Source: Bacteriovoracaceae bacterium
GTDB lineage: Bacteria > Bdellovibrionota > Bacteriovoracia > Bacteriovoracales > Bacteriovoracaceae
Length of the DNA: 8,534 bases
NCBI GenBank assembly: GCA_947440875.1
Contig: CANETG010000102.1
Span: 1 to 8,534 of the forward strand
Direction of reading: 5' to 3'
The notes beneath the pieces are model-generated. The model was given only the letters and a program-made list of their open reading frames with translations. It did not search any database and had not been told where the DNA came from. Positions 1 through 6,038 of the stretch are shown piece by piece. A program made the translations under genes and the position numbers. How positions within the stretch are numbered: the stretch's first letter is position 1; the number at the start of each line of letters is the position of its first letter.

Positions 1-366
1 AGAGAGTTCTCTCATTGAGTTAAAGAAGCGGTTTAGGACTTTATTCATCCCTTCCGAGTTCACTTCATTAAAGATCTCTTCGACATGTGAAAGTTGCAGC
101 GAGCGTTCTTTATCAAAATTATTTGAAGTCAGTGAATTATTAAGTTTTTTCTCGACGAGTTCATCGTGCTGACGTTTGATACTTTGGATCTGAGTACCAG
201 TCCCAAGAACGTAGTTACCTTCTGGGAGTGTGAAACTGGTTTCCTGTCTTACTTCCTGACGAGAGAATCCGTCAGTATTGGCATTCGCAATGTTATGCGA
301 AGTCGTAGACATTGCGCGCTTTGAAGCGAACAGTCCCGATTTACCAATGTTAAGTAAGTCGCTCAA
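1..366 (-). CDS. flgK: Flagellar hook-associated protein 1 FlgK, N-terminal 122 codons (cut by window edge)
   Basis: FlgK forms the first junction layer between hook and filament and is exported by the flagellar type III system. The visible residues carry the family's N-terminal signature: a start of the type SDLLNIGKSGLFASKRAM, followed by SHNIANANTDGFSRQEV at about residues 22-38, the conserved heptad-rich rod/hook motif in its FlgK form. The frame stays open to base 1, so the rest lies off the left edge. The start is a TTG codon at 366-364. An in-frame TAA lies immediately upstream (372-370), so no earlier start is possible, and an AGGA sits 7 nt before the TTG. The gene begins 15 bp after the flgN stop, which fits co-transcription with its own chaperone gene. 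FlgK versus another hook-basal-body family member is decided by the SHNIANANT..FSRQ wording and by the position after flgN. Confidence 0.93.
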   Translation of the reverse strand, partial: MSDLLNIGKSGLFASKRAMSTTSHNIANANTDGFSRQEVRQETSFTLPEGNYVLGTGTQIQSIKRQHDELVEKKLNNSLTSNNFDKERSLQLSHVEEIFNEVNSEGMNKVLNRFFNSMRELS

Positions 367-373
367 CTCTTAG

Positions 374-377
374 TCCT
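374..377 (-). promoter_or_regulatory. Ribosome binding site that fixes the TTG start of flgK
   Basis: AGGA on the minus strand, 7 nt before the TTG at 366, in the short gap after the flgN stop. Together with the in-frame stop just upstream it makes the TTG the only sensible start. Confidence 0.7.
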
Positions 378-381
378 GTTT

Positions 382-885
382 CTATCGACCGGTCTGGCGG
401 GTCATTCCGTCAGCACCGTAAGTAGTGTAGGTTTTCTTTCCGCTGAAACCTTGCTTAATATCACGAAGAGAAAGCATGGCCTTGTTCAAGAACATTTGGT
501 TTTTCTTATTCTGTTCCTGGATTTTTTGAATGATGTCGATGAGAAGACTGTTAAGGTTCTTCAGAGCTGGAATACCGCTCTTCTGGTCGATATCAGCGAA
601 AGCATCGAGGAGTTCTCCGGCACGAGATATCTCTGAGCCGAAAAGGTTTGATTCGTTAATTTTGAGCATGAGGTGAGTCCGATCTTTCTCAAGCTCACTA
701 ATGCGGGCAATAATTTCTTCTTTGATCGGAAGCATCGTCTCGAGTTTATCGATATCACTTGCAAGAAGAGTCATGTACTCATCTGTAGTAAAGTCGTAGA
801 GTTCTTTGTGAAGCTTACAGAAATTTTCCCAGACCGTGACCGCCTGCTGGTAATAAAGAATTCTGGCTTGAGAAGAAGTATCCAT
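382..885 (-). CDS. flgN: FlgN-type export chaperone for the hook-associated proteins FlgK and FlgL
   Basis: Predicted cytoplasmic protein of 167 residues, almost wholly alpha-helical, with a charged coiled-coil-like stretch at about residues 40-75 and a second helix at about 105-142. The C-terminal helix has the wording NKKNQMFLNKAMLSL (126-140), followed by a short tail with TTYGADG (154-160). This Asn-rich helix plus Tyr-Gly tail is the usual end of the FlgN family, where the C-terminal helix binds the substrates. Members of the family keep FlgK and FlgL unfolded and bring them to the export gate. The ATG at 885 has an AGAGG 7 nt upstream. The gene lies 22 bp after flgM and 15 bp before flgK, the classic flgM-flgN-flgK arrangement. 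Sequence conservation in this family is low, so the call rests on helix pattern, length and position together. Confidence 0.85.
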   Translation of the reverse strand: MDTSSQARILYYQQAVTVWENFCKLHKELYDFTTDEYMTLLASDIDKLETMLPIKEEIIARISELEKDRTHLMLKINESNLFGSEISRAGELLDAFADIDQKSGIPALKNLNSLLIDIIQKIQEQNKKNQMFLNKAMLSLRDIKQGFSGKKTYTTYGADGMTRQTGR

Positions 886-907
886 CCGTGGACCTCTTTA
901 AGTTAAA

Positions 908-1234
908 TTAAAACTCTGAAGTTAAAATTTTATCGGCGAGACCGTCATAATCCACTTCGTAAGTTCCTGCTGCAATCTGCGCCTTGAGACGAGCTATCTT
1001 TTCAGAATTGTCTAGCTCCGGAGCACTCATAGCTGCTTTCTTGATGCGAGAGAAATCTTTCACACCCTCAGGGATATTTACGCGGGCATCACCAGCAGTC
1101 TTTGCTGCTAGCTCAGTTGCACGCTCAGGAGAATTCGTTTCTGTGCCCTCGACTTGTCTGCCGCTGTTAGCTTTCTCAGCTTGAGCGCTCCGGCTTTTAG
1201 GGAAAAAGGACGGGCGTGTGTCGATGCTACTCAT
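908..1234 (-). CDS. flgM: Anti-sigma-28 factor FlgM
   Basis: A 108-residue protein. FlgM holds the flagellar sigma factor FliA (sigma-28) inactive until the hook is finished, then leaves the cell through the flagellar export channel, so late genes turn on. The first half (residues 1-50) is polar and low in hydrophobics, as expected for the disordered export region. The C-terminal half carries the sigma-binding part: VNIPEGVKDFSRIKKAA (52-68), then EKIARLKAQIAAGTYEVD (78-95) and LADKIL (99-104). The KxxIAAGTY-VD..-LADKIL wording is diagnostic of the family. The ATG at 1234 overlaps the flgJ TGA by 4 bp (ATGA) and has AAGGAG 7 nt upstream (1247-1242). The overlap ties FlgM synthesis to translation of a rod gene, so part of its supply comes from the hook-basal-body transcript. 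Confidence 0.93.
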   Translation of the reverse strand: MSSIDTRPSFFPKSRSAQAEKANSGRQVEGTETNSPERATELAAKTAGDARVNIPEGVKDFSRIKKAAMSAPELDNSEKIARLKAQIAAGTYEVDYDGLADKILTSEF

Positions 1235-1596
1235 TTGTTTTCTCCTTCGTGGAAGCGGTCAATCCTTGAGTCGCTTCCGGATACGAAATCTTTTTGTCGC
1301 AGGTAGTGCTTCATATTCTGCGGCACAATCTGATCGAGGATCACTTTCTTGATTCCGAGACCACTATCTGATTTTGCCATAAGCTGAGCTCTTTCGGAAT
1401 CCAGCAAAGAATTGTAGTAATCCATTGCCGGTGTGTCTGTTCCTTCTTTCGGAACTGACTTTCTCATTTCTGCGAGCATGTACGAAGTAAAATTCGATTC
1501 CATACCTTCAGCAATTTCTTCGTAAGGCTTAACGGGATTGGATTTTTGAGTGTTGGGAAATGACTTTTGATCGATGCCGACTTTCACTCTTACCAT
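1231..1596 (-). CDS. flgJ: FlgJ-like rod-binding protein, single domain without muramidase
   Basis: 121 residues matching only the N-terminal rod-binding domain of FlgJ. The core runs from about residue 25 to 90: EEIAEGMESNFTSYMLAEMR (26-45), the MDYYNSLLDSERAQLMA segment (58-74) and SGLGIKKVILDQI (78-90). This corresponds to the family pattern FE..FL..ML..MR, Y..M.D..LA..LA and GLG.A..I. The peptidoglycan-hydrolysing glucosaminidase domain found in enteric FlgJ is absent, as is common outside gamma-proteobacteria. The rod-binding domain caps and assists rod growth in the periplasm. No signal peptide is visible, in keeping with type III export. The start is uncertain: the ATG at 1596 has AGG directly against it, whereas GTG at 1587 (codon 4) has AGGA 8 nt before it. 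An in-frame TAG lies four codons upstream of the ATG. The end overlaps flgM by 4 bp. Confidence 0.85.
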   Translation of the reverse strand: MVRVKVGIDQKSFPNTQKSNPVKPYEEIAEGMESNFTSYMLAEMRKSVPKEGTDTPAMDYYNSLLDSERAQLMAKSDSGLGIKKVILDQIVPQNMKHYLRQKDFVSGSDSRIDRFHEGENK

Positions 1597-1702
1597 CCTG
1601 GTTTTCTAACCCCATCATCCTGATGAGATTCTCTTTAGAGTGTAACATTTTTTTGTGGGGGGGTGTTAGAGATAATCCCCCCTCGGCAAATTTGACCTAG
1701 AC
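1597..1702 (-). other. 106-bp flgI-flgJ gap, the only sizeable gap inside the operon
   Basis: Every other junction in the operon is 22 bp or less, or overlaps. This gap holds a G6/C7 stem-loop (1657-1682), an A7 run just after it on the minus strand, and a small imperfect palindrome TCATCAGGATGA near 1617-1628. I could not find a convincing sigma-70, sigma-28 or sigma-54 promoter in it. It may hold an internal promoter of unknown type or an RNA processing site ahead of flgJ-flgM-flgN-flgK; either is inference. Confidence 0.5.
1657..1682 (-). other. G-tract/C-tract stem-loop between flgI and flgJ
   Basis: On the minus strand six G (1682-1677), a 13-nt loop and seven C (1663-1657) can pair into a stable all-GC stem. 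It is followed by ACAAAAAAATG rather than a T run, so it does not look like an intrinsic terminator for the operon. On the plus strand the T run comes before the stem, so it does not fit a plus-strand terminator either. It could slow 3'-end decay, mark an mRNA processing point between the ring genes and flgJ-M-N-K, or be a length-variable homopolymer site. Confidence 0.5.
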
Positions 1703-2701
1703 TTAAATTAGCTCTATATCTGCGACTAAAGACCCGTTCTTTTTGAGCGCCTGGAAGATAGAAATAAGATCGTCTGGAGTGGTGCCAAGAGCGTTCAAAG
1801 CCTTAACTAAGTCATTGATTGTCGTTGCCTGCTCCATCGCTTGGATAGATTTACTAGCTGAGCCTTCCGATCCACCTTTCACTTCTAAGACCATATCACG
1901 GTGACTAACGGCCGACTTTTTCAGAACAATATCACCACCTGCAACTAATGTTCCGGTCCTTTCGTTAATGACGATTTTGGCATGGGTATCGGAGATCACT
2001 CGGTAGTTTTCGATATTGGCTATCAACTCAACGACCTTTCTTTCATAGAACTGCGGGATGATGAGATCAATTGTTGTTGCATCAGTAGCGGTAGCGTATT
2101 TTCCACCGAGCTCCTGGTTGATCGTTCTCTCTACTCGTGCAGCCGTCGTGAAATCTGAACGATTGAGTGCCAAGCGAATAACTTTTTTATCATTGAATCC
2201 AAGCTCGAGTTCTTTTTCTATTGTTCCGCCCTCGGGAATAAGAGCCGTGGTTGCCATTTTCTTCCCTTTATCGAGTCCACCAATAGAAAGAGAGCCGTTT
2301 GCGACTGCGTAAACCTGACCGTCACCACCCTTAAGGGGTGTCACAAGTAATGTCCCACCTGCGAGGGAAGAAGCATCACCAATCGATGAAACTGTTACAT
2401 CAAGAGACTGACCAGTTCGTCCGAAAGCAGGAAGTTTTGCTGTCACGATTACTGCGGCAACGTTTTTTGATGTCACTTCTTTTTGAGGATTTAGACCAAG
2501 AGTCTGAAACATTTTTTTAAGAGACGTATTTGTGATCTCACCACCACCGTCGCCTGTTCCGCTGAGACCAATAACCAATCCGTATCCGATGAGTGGATTC
2601 TCGCGTACGCCTTTGATCGTTACCAGATCTTTAATCCGACTCTGACTTGCCCACACAGGGAGGGAGAGGGCACAAAGAAGTAGAGGCAGGTATCTGATCA
2701 T
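1703..2701 (-). CDS. flgI: Flagellar P-ring protein FlgI
   Basis: A 332-residue periplasmic protein that polymerises into the P ring, the bushing around the rod in the peptidoglycan layer. An N-terminal Sec signal peptide is visible: MIRY, a hydrophobic core, then VWA with likely cleavage after Ala18. The mature start SRIKDLVTIKGVRENPLIGY (21-40) and GLVIGLSGTGDGGG (41-54) are family hallmarks. So are KNVAAVIVTAKLPAFGRTGQ (79-98), DVTVSSIGDASSLAGGTLL (101-119), TPLKGGDGQVYAVANG (121-136), VINERTGTLVAGG (244-256) and the end ALNALGTTPDDLISIFQALK (301-320). At 332 residues it is slightly shorter than the usual 345-370. The mature part has no cysteine, so the disulfide known in enteric FlgI cannot form. 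The ATG follows the flgH TAA directly (TAAATG), and GGAAGG inside the end of flgH acts as ribosome binding site. It needs FlgA as chaperone, encoded two genes upstream. Confidence 0.97.
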   Translation of the reverse strand: MIRYLPLLLCALSLPVWASQSRIKDLVTIKGVRENPLIGYGLVIGLSGTGDGGGEITNTSLKKMFQTLGLNPQKEVTSKNVAAVIVTAKLPAFGRTGQSLDVTVSSIGDASSLAGGTLLVTPLKGGDGQVYAVANGSLSIGGLDKGKKMATTALIPEGGTIEKELELGFNDKKVIRLALNRSDFTTAARVERTINQELGGKYATATDATTIDLIIPQFYERKVVELIANIENYRVISDTHAKIVINERTGTLVAGGDIVLKKSAVSHRDMVLEVKGGSEGSASKSIQAMEQATTINDLVKALNALGTTPDDLISIFQALKKNGSLVADIELI

Positions 2702-3475
2702 TTAATTTTCCCTTCCTAGGATAAAGACTCGCGACTCGAGAAGACGATCGGAGTTAACATAATCATTTTCCATGATGTCCTTACGCGAGACAAGCGCTTG
2801 GACTTCTATGGATCTTTTTTCCTTCTTAAAGATCACTTCTTTGCGACCCTTTAGGACTATGTAATCTTTATTCAGTTCCTCGATCACGGTCCCCGAGATT
2901 TTGTCATAAATCTTCATGTCCATATCGTTGTCTTGTTCTCGGCTTGGAGCTGCAGGGGTAGTCGCTGCAGCTGCTTTGTCATCTTTTTTCTCGCCATCCT
3001 TCTTACGAATGGGTTTATCCGGAAACTGTCGCTTAAGTTCTGAAGAAATTTGATTTCGTAGATTTTCTAGAACATTAATGATGACCATATCTCCTGTGTG
3101 TTTGTCATTTTGATAAGTAAAAAGAGAGGCAGAAGAGCCTTGGTTTGCCCAAAGACTTCCGTCACCTTCATTATCTTTAAAGTCGTCGGCTTGATAACGC
3201 TGAGGACGATAATCACGCTTCACTGGAGGACGTACTGATCCAGAGGGGCCACCGTCACTGAGGCTGTATGTTGTAGGATTTTTTACGGGCCTCTTATCGC
3301 GTTCAGGTTGAAAGCGATCTCGCCAATACGGCTGATTGGATTTAGTTGATTTCGTTCTCTCACCACCACCTCCTCGAGCCATTCTTTCTTCACGGTCCAT
3401 CTGTTTATGGAGACCCGTCACGTAGTTCGCGCATGAGGTAAAAAGAAGAAGTGACAAAAGAATGAGATAGTTCAT
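2702..3475 (-). CDS. flgH: Flagellar L-ring lipoprotein FlgH, divergent form
   Basis: 257 residues. FlgH is an outer-membrane lipoprotein that forms the L ring, through which the rod leaves the cell. The start MNYLILLSLLLFTSC is a lipoprotein signal with the anchored cysteine at residue 15; Phe at -3 is an unusual lipobox residue. A Gly/Arg/Lys/Pro-rich, low-complexity stretch follows (about 30-100) before the conserved part begins at GSLWANQGSSASLF (106-119) and GDMVIINVLEN (128-138). The usual middle of the family, a serine-rich part leading to an F-G-G segment, is replaced by a charged Lys/Asp/Ala/Pro linker (about 150-185). The C-terminal part is recognisable: ISGTVIEELNKDYIVLKGRKEVIF (193-216), RSIEVQALVSRKDIMENDYVNSDRL (221-245). 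The chain ends in ESRVFILGREN where most members end in a Tyr-x-Gly-x-Gly type strand. The ATG overlaps the flgA TGA by 4 bp and has only a weak AGAG upstream, so its translation probably depends on flgA. Confidence 0.9.
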   Translation of the reverse strand: MNYLILLSLLLFTSCANYVTGLHKQMDREERMARGGGGERTKSTKSNQPYWRDRFQPERDKRPVKNPTTYSLSDGGPSGSVRPPVKRDYRPQRYQADDFKDNEGDGSLWANQGSSASLFTYQNDKHTGDMVIINVLENLRNQISSELKRQFPDKPIRKKDGEKKDDKAAAATTPAAPSREQDNDMDMKIYDKISGTVIEELNKDYIVLKGRKEVIFKKEKRSIEVQALVSRKDIMENDYVNSDRLLESRVFILGREN

Positions 3476-4341
3476 AGCTCTACAAGTACCTTGTTGTTAT
3501 CAATCACTTTACCCTGATATTTTTTATTTTTCTGAGGATGATAAACTTCTACGGTGTCACCCAGTGCACCATTCCCTCTACTGATCCCAGAAGTTTTAAT
3601 CCTCACCATGTCATTTTCAAGAACAACTTCTGTCTTGAGACCTGCTTTGACGAGATTGAGAGCGTTAAGATCTGAAATTCGAAGAAGTTCACCACTCTTT
3701 AGTGGCTTGTTCGATTTGTAATATCTGAGGTTTTGCACATCGGATATGAATTCGGTGTGAGGGACGGCTTCTGTATATTCTTCTTTTACATCATATACAG
3801 TAATCTCTGAAAAAGAATTTAACGGACGAGTAAGCCGGAATGCTCTGACCATTTTTCCAAAGTCAGCGACGGTAACCAACTCTCGCCTTGTTCCATCAAA
3901 CCCTACTAAAGTTACATTGATTGTTTGTCTGATTCCCCACATGCAGCCTGAACAATAAAGTTGAAGCTGATCTGTTGGAGCGAGTGCTATGAAGTTGGAA
4001 GAATTGAGTGCCCATGTATTTTTCACATGAACACCTGCAGGTATCGGAAGCTGTTCTCGGATAAATGTTTTCAGATTCTGAATCTGAACCATGTTTTGGT
4101 CGATCTTGATGACATGATTTTTTACGTTCATTATTTCTGTTAATTGCGTTGCGGAAATTCTTCCCTCCAGACTGGTCAACGTTCTGTGAAATTCTTTGAC
4201 CGTTTCGTCAGAACAATTCGCGGTGACGAGAGGTGACTGTCCAGTCATCTCATCTCCTAGAATGATCAACCGATGCGGCATACTAATTTCACAGGCAAAG
4301 GCGACTGGAATGAGAAATAAAAAAATAAAAAAAAGTTTCAT
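3472..4341 (-). CDS. flgA: Flagellar P-ring assembly chaperone FlgA
   Basis: 289 residues, exported by Sec: MK, a Phe/Leu-rich core, then P-V-A-F-A, with likely cleavage after Ala16. FlgA is the periplasmic chaperone needed to polymerise FlgI into the P ring. The C-terminal part is the SAF/beta-clip type domain typical of the family: KPLKSGELLRISDLNALNLV (212-231), GLKTEVVLENDMVRIKTSGISRGNGALGDTVEV (234-266), then KNKKYQGKVIDNNKVLVEL to the end. The pattern 'G..L...DL ... V.IK..GI.R..G..GD.V.V ... Y.G.V..N..V.V' is seen in FlgA proteins generally. The N-terminal half is weakly conserved. It has four cysteines: C17 (first mature residue), C43, and a CxxC pair C130/C133. C17 is not in a standard lipobox, so I read the protein as soluble. 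The start follows flgG after a tandem TAA-TAG, with AGG 6 nt before the ATG. Confidence 0.92.
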   Translation of the reverse strand: MKLFFIFLFLIPVAFACEISMPHRLIILGDEMTGQSPLVTANCSDETVKEFHRTLTSLEGRISATQLTEIMNVKNHVIKIDQNMVQIQNLKTFIREQLPIPAGVHVKNTWALNSSNFIALAPTDQLQLYCSGCMWGIRQTINVTLVGFDGTRRELVTVADFGKMVRAFRLTRPLNSFSEITVYDVKEEYTEAVPHTEFISDVQNLRYYKSNKPLKSGELLRISDLNALNLVKAGLKTEVVLENDMVRIKTSGISRGNGALGDTVEVYHPQKNKKYQGKVIDNNKVLVEL

Positions 4342-4344
4342 CTA

Positions 4345-5130
4345 TTACCTGATGTTATTCACGGTCTGAAGCATTTGATCTGCAACACCCATGACTTTAG
4401 AATTCATTTCATAGGCACGTTGAGCTTTGATGAGATCTGTCATTTCGTTCATCACGTTGACGTTCGAAGATTCGATCGCACCCTGCATGACGATCCCAGA
4501 ACCGTTTTCACCAGGATTGTTTTGAATCGCTTGCCCTGATCCAACTGTTGCGGCTAAATAATTACCACCTTCGGAACGAAGACCAACTGGATTGACGAAA
4601 GTGAAGACGGGAATTTGACCGAGTGCAATCGGCTCTACGGACTCTCTCGTGTATGCTTCGACTTGACCATTTTCAGAGACACCAAGACGGAGGATATTTG
4701 GTGGGACAACTACACCTGGAAATACGCGGTGACCTGCACGAGAGACAAGATTTCCTTGCGAATCAACGTTGAAACTTCCGTCGCGTGTGTATTTCAGCTC
4801 TCCATTAGGTCCAATAATCCCAAAAAATCCTTCACCGTTAACCATCATGTCGTAGGGATTGTTAGTCATCTGCGGGCTTCCTTGCGAATGAATTTTTCTT
4901 GTGGCAGAAACCTTCGCTCCAGATCCAACTTGGTGACCGACGTTGTACTCAGTGGAGCCAGAAGATTTAGCACCCGCTTCTTGAATCGTTTCGTAGAGGA
5001 GGTCGTCAAATTCTGTCCGAGCTTTTTTGAAGCCAGTCGTATTGATGTTAGCGATGTTGTTTGAAATCGTATTTACGTTAGATTCCTGAGCAGCCATGCC
5101 GGTAGCGGATGTGTGTAAGGCCCTAATCAT
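4345..5130 (-). CDS. flgG: Flagellar distal rod protein FlgG
   Basis: 261 residues, the standard length. FlgG builds the distal rod that passes through the P and L rings. The N-terminal helix has MIRALHTSATGMAAQE (1-16) and the rod/hook signature ISNNIANINTTGFKKAR (22-38). This is followed by the segment that separates FlgG from the proximal rod proteins, YETIQEAGAKSSGST (46-60) and GHQVGSGAKVSATRKIHSQG (65-84). The D1 domain motifs NPYDMMVNGEGFF (91-103) and YTRDGSFNVDSQGNLV (114-129) are present. The C-terminal helix has ESSNVNVMNEMTDLIKAQRAYEMNSK (220-245), ending MLQTVNNIR. It is one of the best-conserved genes in the window. The ATG at 5130 has AGGGGG just upstream, and 12 bp separate it from flgF. 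It is exported by the flagellar type III system and has no Sec signal. Confidence 0.98.
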   Translation of the reverse strand: MIRALHTSATGMAAQESNVNTISNNIANINTTGFKKARTEFDDLLYETIQEAGAKSSGSTEYNVGHQVGSGAKVSATRKIHSQGSPQMTNNPYDMMVNGEGFFGIIGPNGELKYTRDGSFNVDSQGNLVSRAGHRVFPGVVVPPNILRLGVSENGQVEAYTRESVEPIALGQIPVFTFVNPVGLRSEGGNYLAATVGSGQAIQNNPGENGSGIVMQGAIESSNVNVMNEMTDLIKAQRAYEMNSKVMGVADQMLQTVNNIR

Positions 5131-5142
5131 AGATCCCCCTGA

Positions 5143-5985
5143 TTAAAATTTCCCGATATCGTTGGCAGCTTTCCCTGATATCGAGTCATAGGCGTTTATT
5201 GCTTTCTGTATGGATTCGAAATGACGGTGAGCTTTAATAAGCTCTGACATCTCTTCAATTGCGTTTACGTTTGAACCCTCGAGAAATCCCTGGTGAACTA
5301 CAGTTTTAATATCGTTTCTTACGATATTGGCTTCATCCGGAGTTATGTAAAGAGAGTTCCCTTCTTTCCGGAGTGCATGTGAATCAACGAACTCAACAAC
5401 TGAGATTTTTGAAATTGGACCATCTTTGGTCACAACATCGCCTTCCCTCGTAATTGTTATTTTTGCATTCGTCGGAATTCGGACTACTCTTTCTTCTGGT
5501 TTTGGATAGGTTGGAAGTGATGCGGGATCACGCGTTCCCATCGTTGCTCCAGCCACGGCAGTCAAGACTTTGAACCCTTGATCTGTGACGAGCTCACCCT
5601 CACGGTTCATGGAGAAATTTCCTTTCCTGGTGAAACGAATTCCATTCGGAGTGAGAACTTCCATGAAGCCACCGCCCTGAAGTCCGATATCAAGAGGATT
5701 GCTTGTGGGCTGGAGTTGGCCTTGCTCGAAGATGGTATAACTTCCGTCAACTGCGACCATCGAGTTCTCAGCACCCTGAGAATGATAAAAATCAGCAGGA
5801 GAAAATTCTTTTCGCGGAATATCGATGTCTTCAACACCTTTACTGAGTGCAGTAAGATGCTCTTTGAAAACGAGTTGATCTTTTTTGAAACCAACGGTGT
5901 TAGCGTTTGCTACGTTGTTAGCAATCGTTTCAACTTTACGTTGTTGTGCCACTTGGCCTGATAGTGGGACCCAGATGTTCTTCAT
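5143..5985 (-). CDS. flgF: Flagellar proximal rod protein FlgF, first gene of the operon
   Basis: 280 residues from the ATG at 5985. The N-terminal rod motif is MKNIWVPLSGQVAQQRKVETIANNVANANTVGFKKDQ (1-37), containing the NNVANANTVGFKK signature. Further family motifs are NPLDIGLQGGGFMEVLTPNG (96-115), FTRKGNFSMNREGELVT (118-134) and the C-terminal LEGSNVNAIEEMSELIKAHRHFE (235-257), which forms the coiled pair with the N-terminal helix. Position before flgG supports FlgF, a proximal rod component. The N-terminal wording is less typical than in enteric FlgF, so FlhO-like naming is the main alternative. A longer reading from a TTG at 6033 adds 16 residues unlike the family. I reject it because the ATG at 5985 is preceded by AGGAAG (9 nt) and AAGGAG (3 nt) and by a likely promoter whose start point falls after 6033. 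Confidence 0.92.
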   Translation of the reverse strand: MKNIWVPLSGQVAQQRKVETIANNVANANTVGFKKDQLVFKEHLTALSKGVEDIDIPRKEFSPADFYHSQGAENSMVAVDGSYTIFEQGQLQPTSNPLDIGLQGGGFMEVLTPNGIRFTRKGNFSMNREGELVTDQGFKVLTAVAGATMGTRDPASLPTYPKPEERVVRIPTNAKITITREGDVVTKDGPISKISVVEFVDSHALRKEGNSLYITPDEANIVRNDIKTVVHQGFLEGSNVNAIEEMSELIKAHRHFESIQKAINAYDSISGKAANDIGKF

Positions 5986-5988
5986 GAA

Positions 5989-6000
5989 CTCCTTCTTCCT
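5989..6000 (-). promoter_or_regulatory. Ribosome binding site of flgF, deciding the start at 5985
   Basis: The minus strand has two Shine-Dalgarno-like hexamers in a row, AGGAAG (6000-5995) and AAGGAG (5994-5989), 9 and 3 nt before the ATG. They mark 5985 as the start over the upstream TTG at 6033. Confidence 0.75.
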
Positions 6001-6008
6001 GATGGAGT

Positions 6009-6025
6009 GGGCGACAGAATCGCCC
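6009..6025 (-). other. GC-rich stem-loop in the flgF leader
   Basis: On the minus strand GGGCGA (6025-6020), loop TTCTG, TCGCCC (6014-6009): a perfect 6-bp stem with a 5-nt loop. It lies 9 nt upstream of the first Shine-Dalgarno hexamer. It would be nearly at the 5' end of an mRNA started by the proposed sigma-54-type promoter (start near 6028). A 5'-terminal hairpin could protect the transcript from decay; it could equally be a protein-binding dyad. Function is inference. Confidence 0.5.
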
Positions 6026-6038
6026 GTAGGCAAATTTT

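Noticed and set aside
1657..1682. Rho-independent terminator after flgI
   Set aside because: The stem is followed by an A run, not a T run, on the operon strand. On the plus strand the T run precedes the stem. Genes on both sides belong to the same operon.
1597..1702. Sigma-28 or sigma-70 promoter ahead of flgJ
   Set aside because: TAAAGAGA followed by GGATGATG does not fit sigma-28 spacing. TACACT has no acceptable -35 box at 16-18 bp; the candidate hexamers match poorly.
4615..5064. Open frame of 149 codons on the plus strand inside flgG
   Set aside because: It is antisense to one of the best-conserved genes in the window. Its translation is rich in Cys, Arg and Ser with no recognisable family, and no ribosome binding site is evident. 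It is a shadow of flgG codon use.
5578..5961. Open frame of 127 codons on the plus strand inside flgF
   Set aside because: It is antisense to the flgF frame, which shows clear rod motifs throughout. The plus-strand translation has no recognisable domain.
5986..6033. Extension of flgF to a TTG at 6033
   Set aside because: The 16 added residues are unlike any FlgF start, the leader codes for a stem-loop, the ATG at 5985 has strong ribosome binding sites, and the proposed mRNA start near 6028 lies after the TTG.
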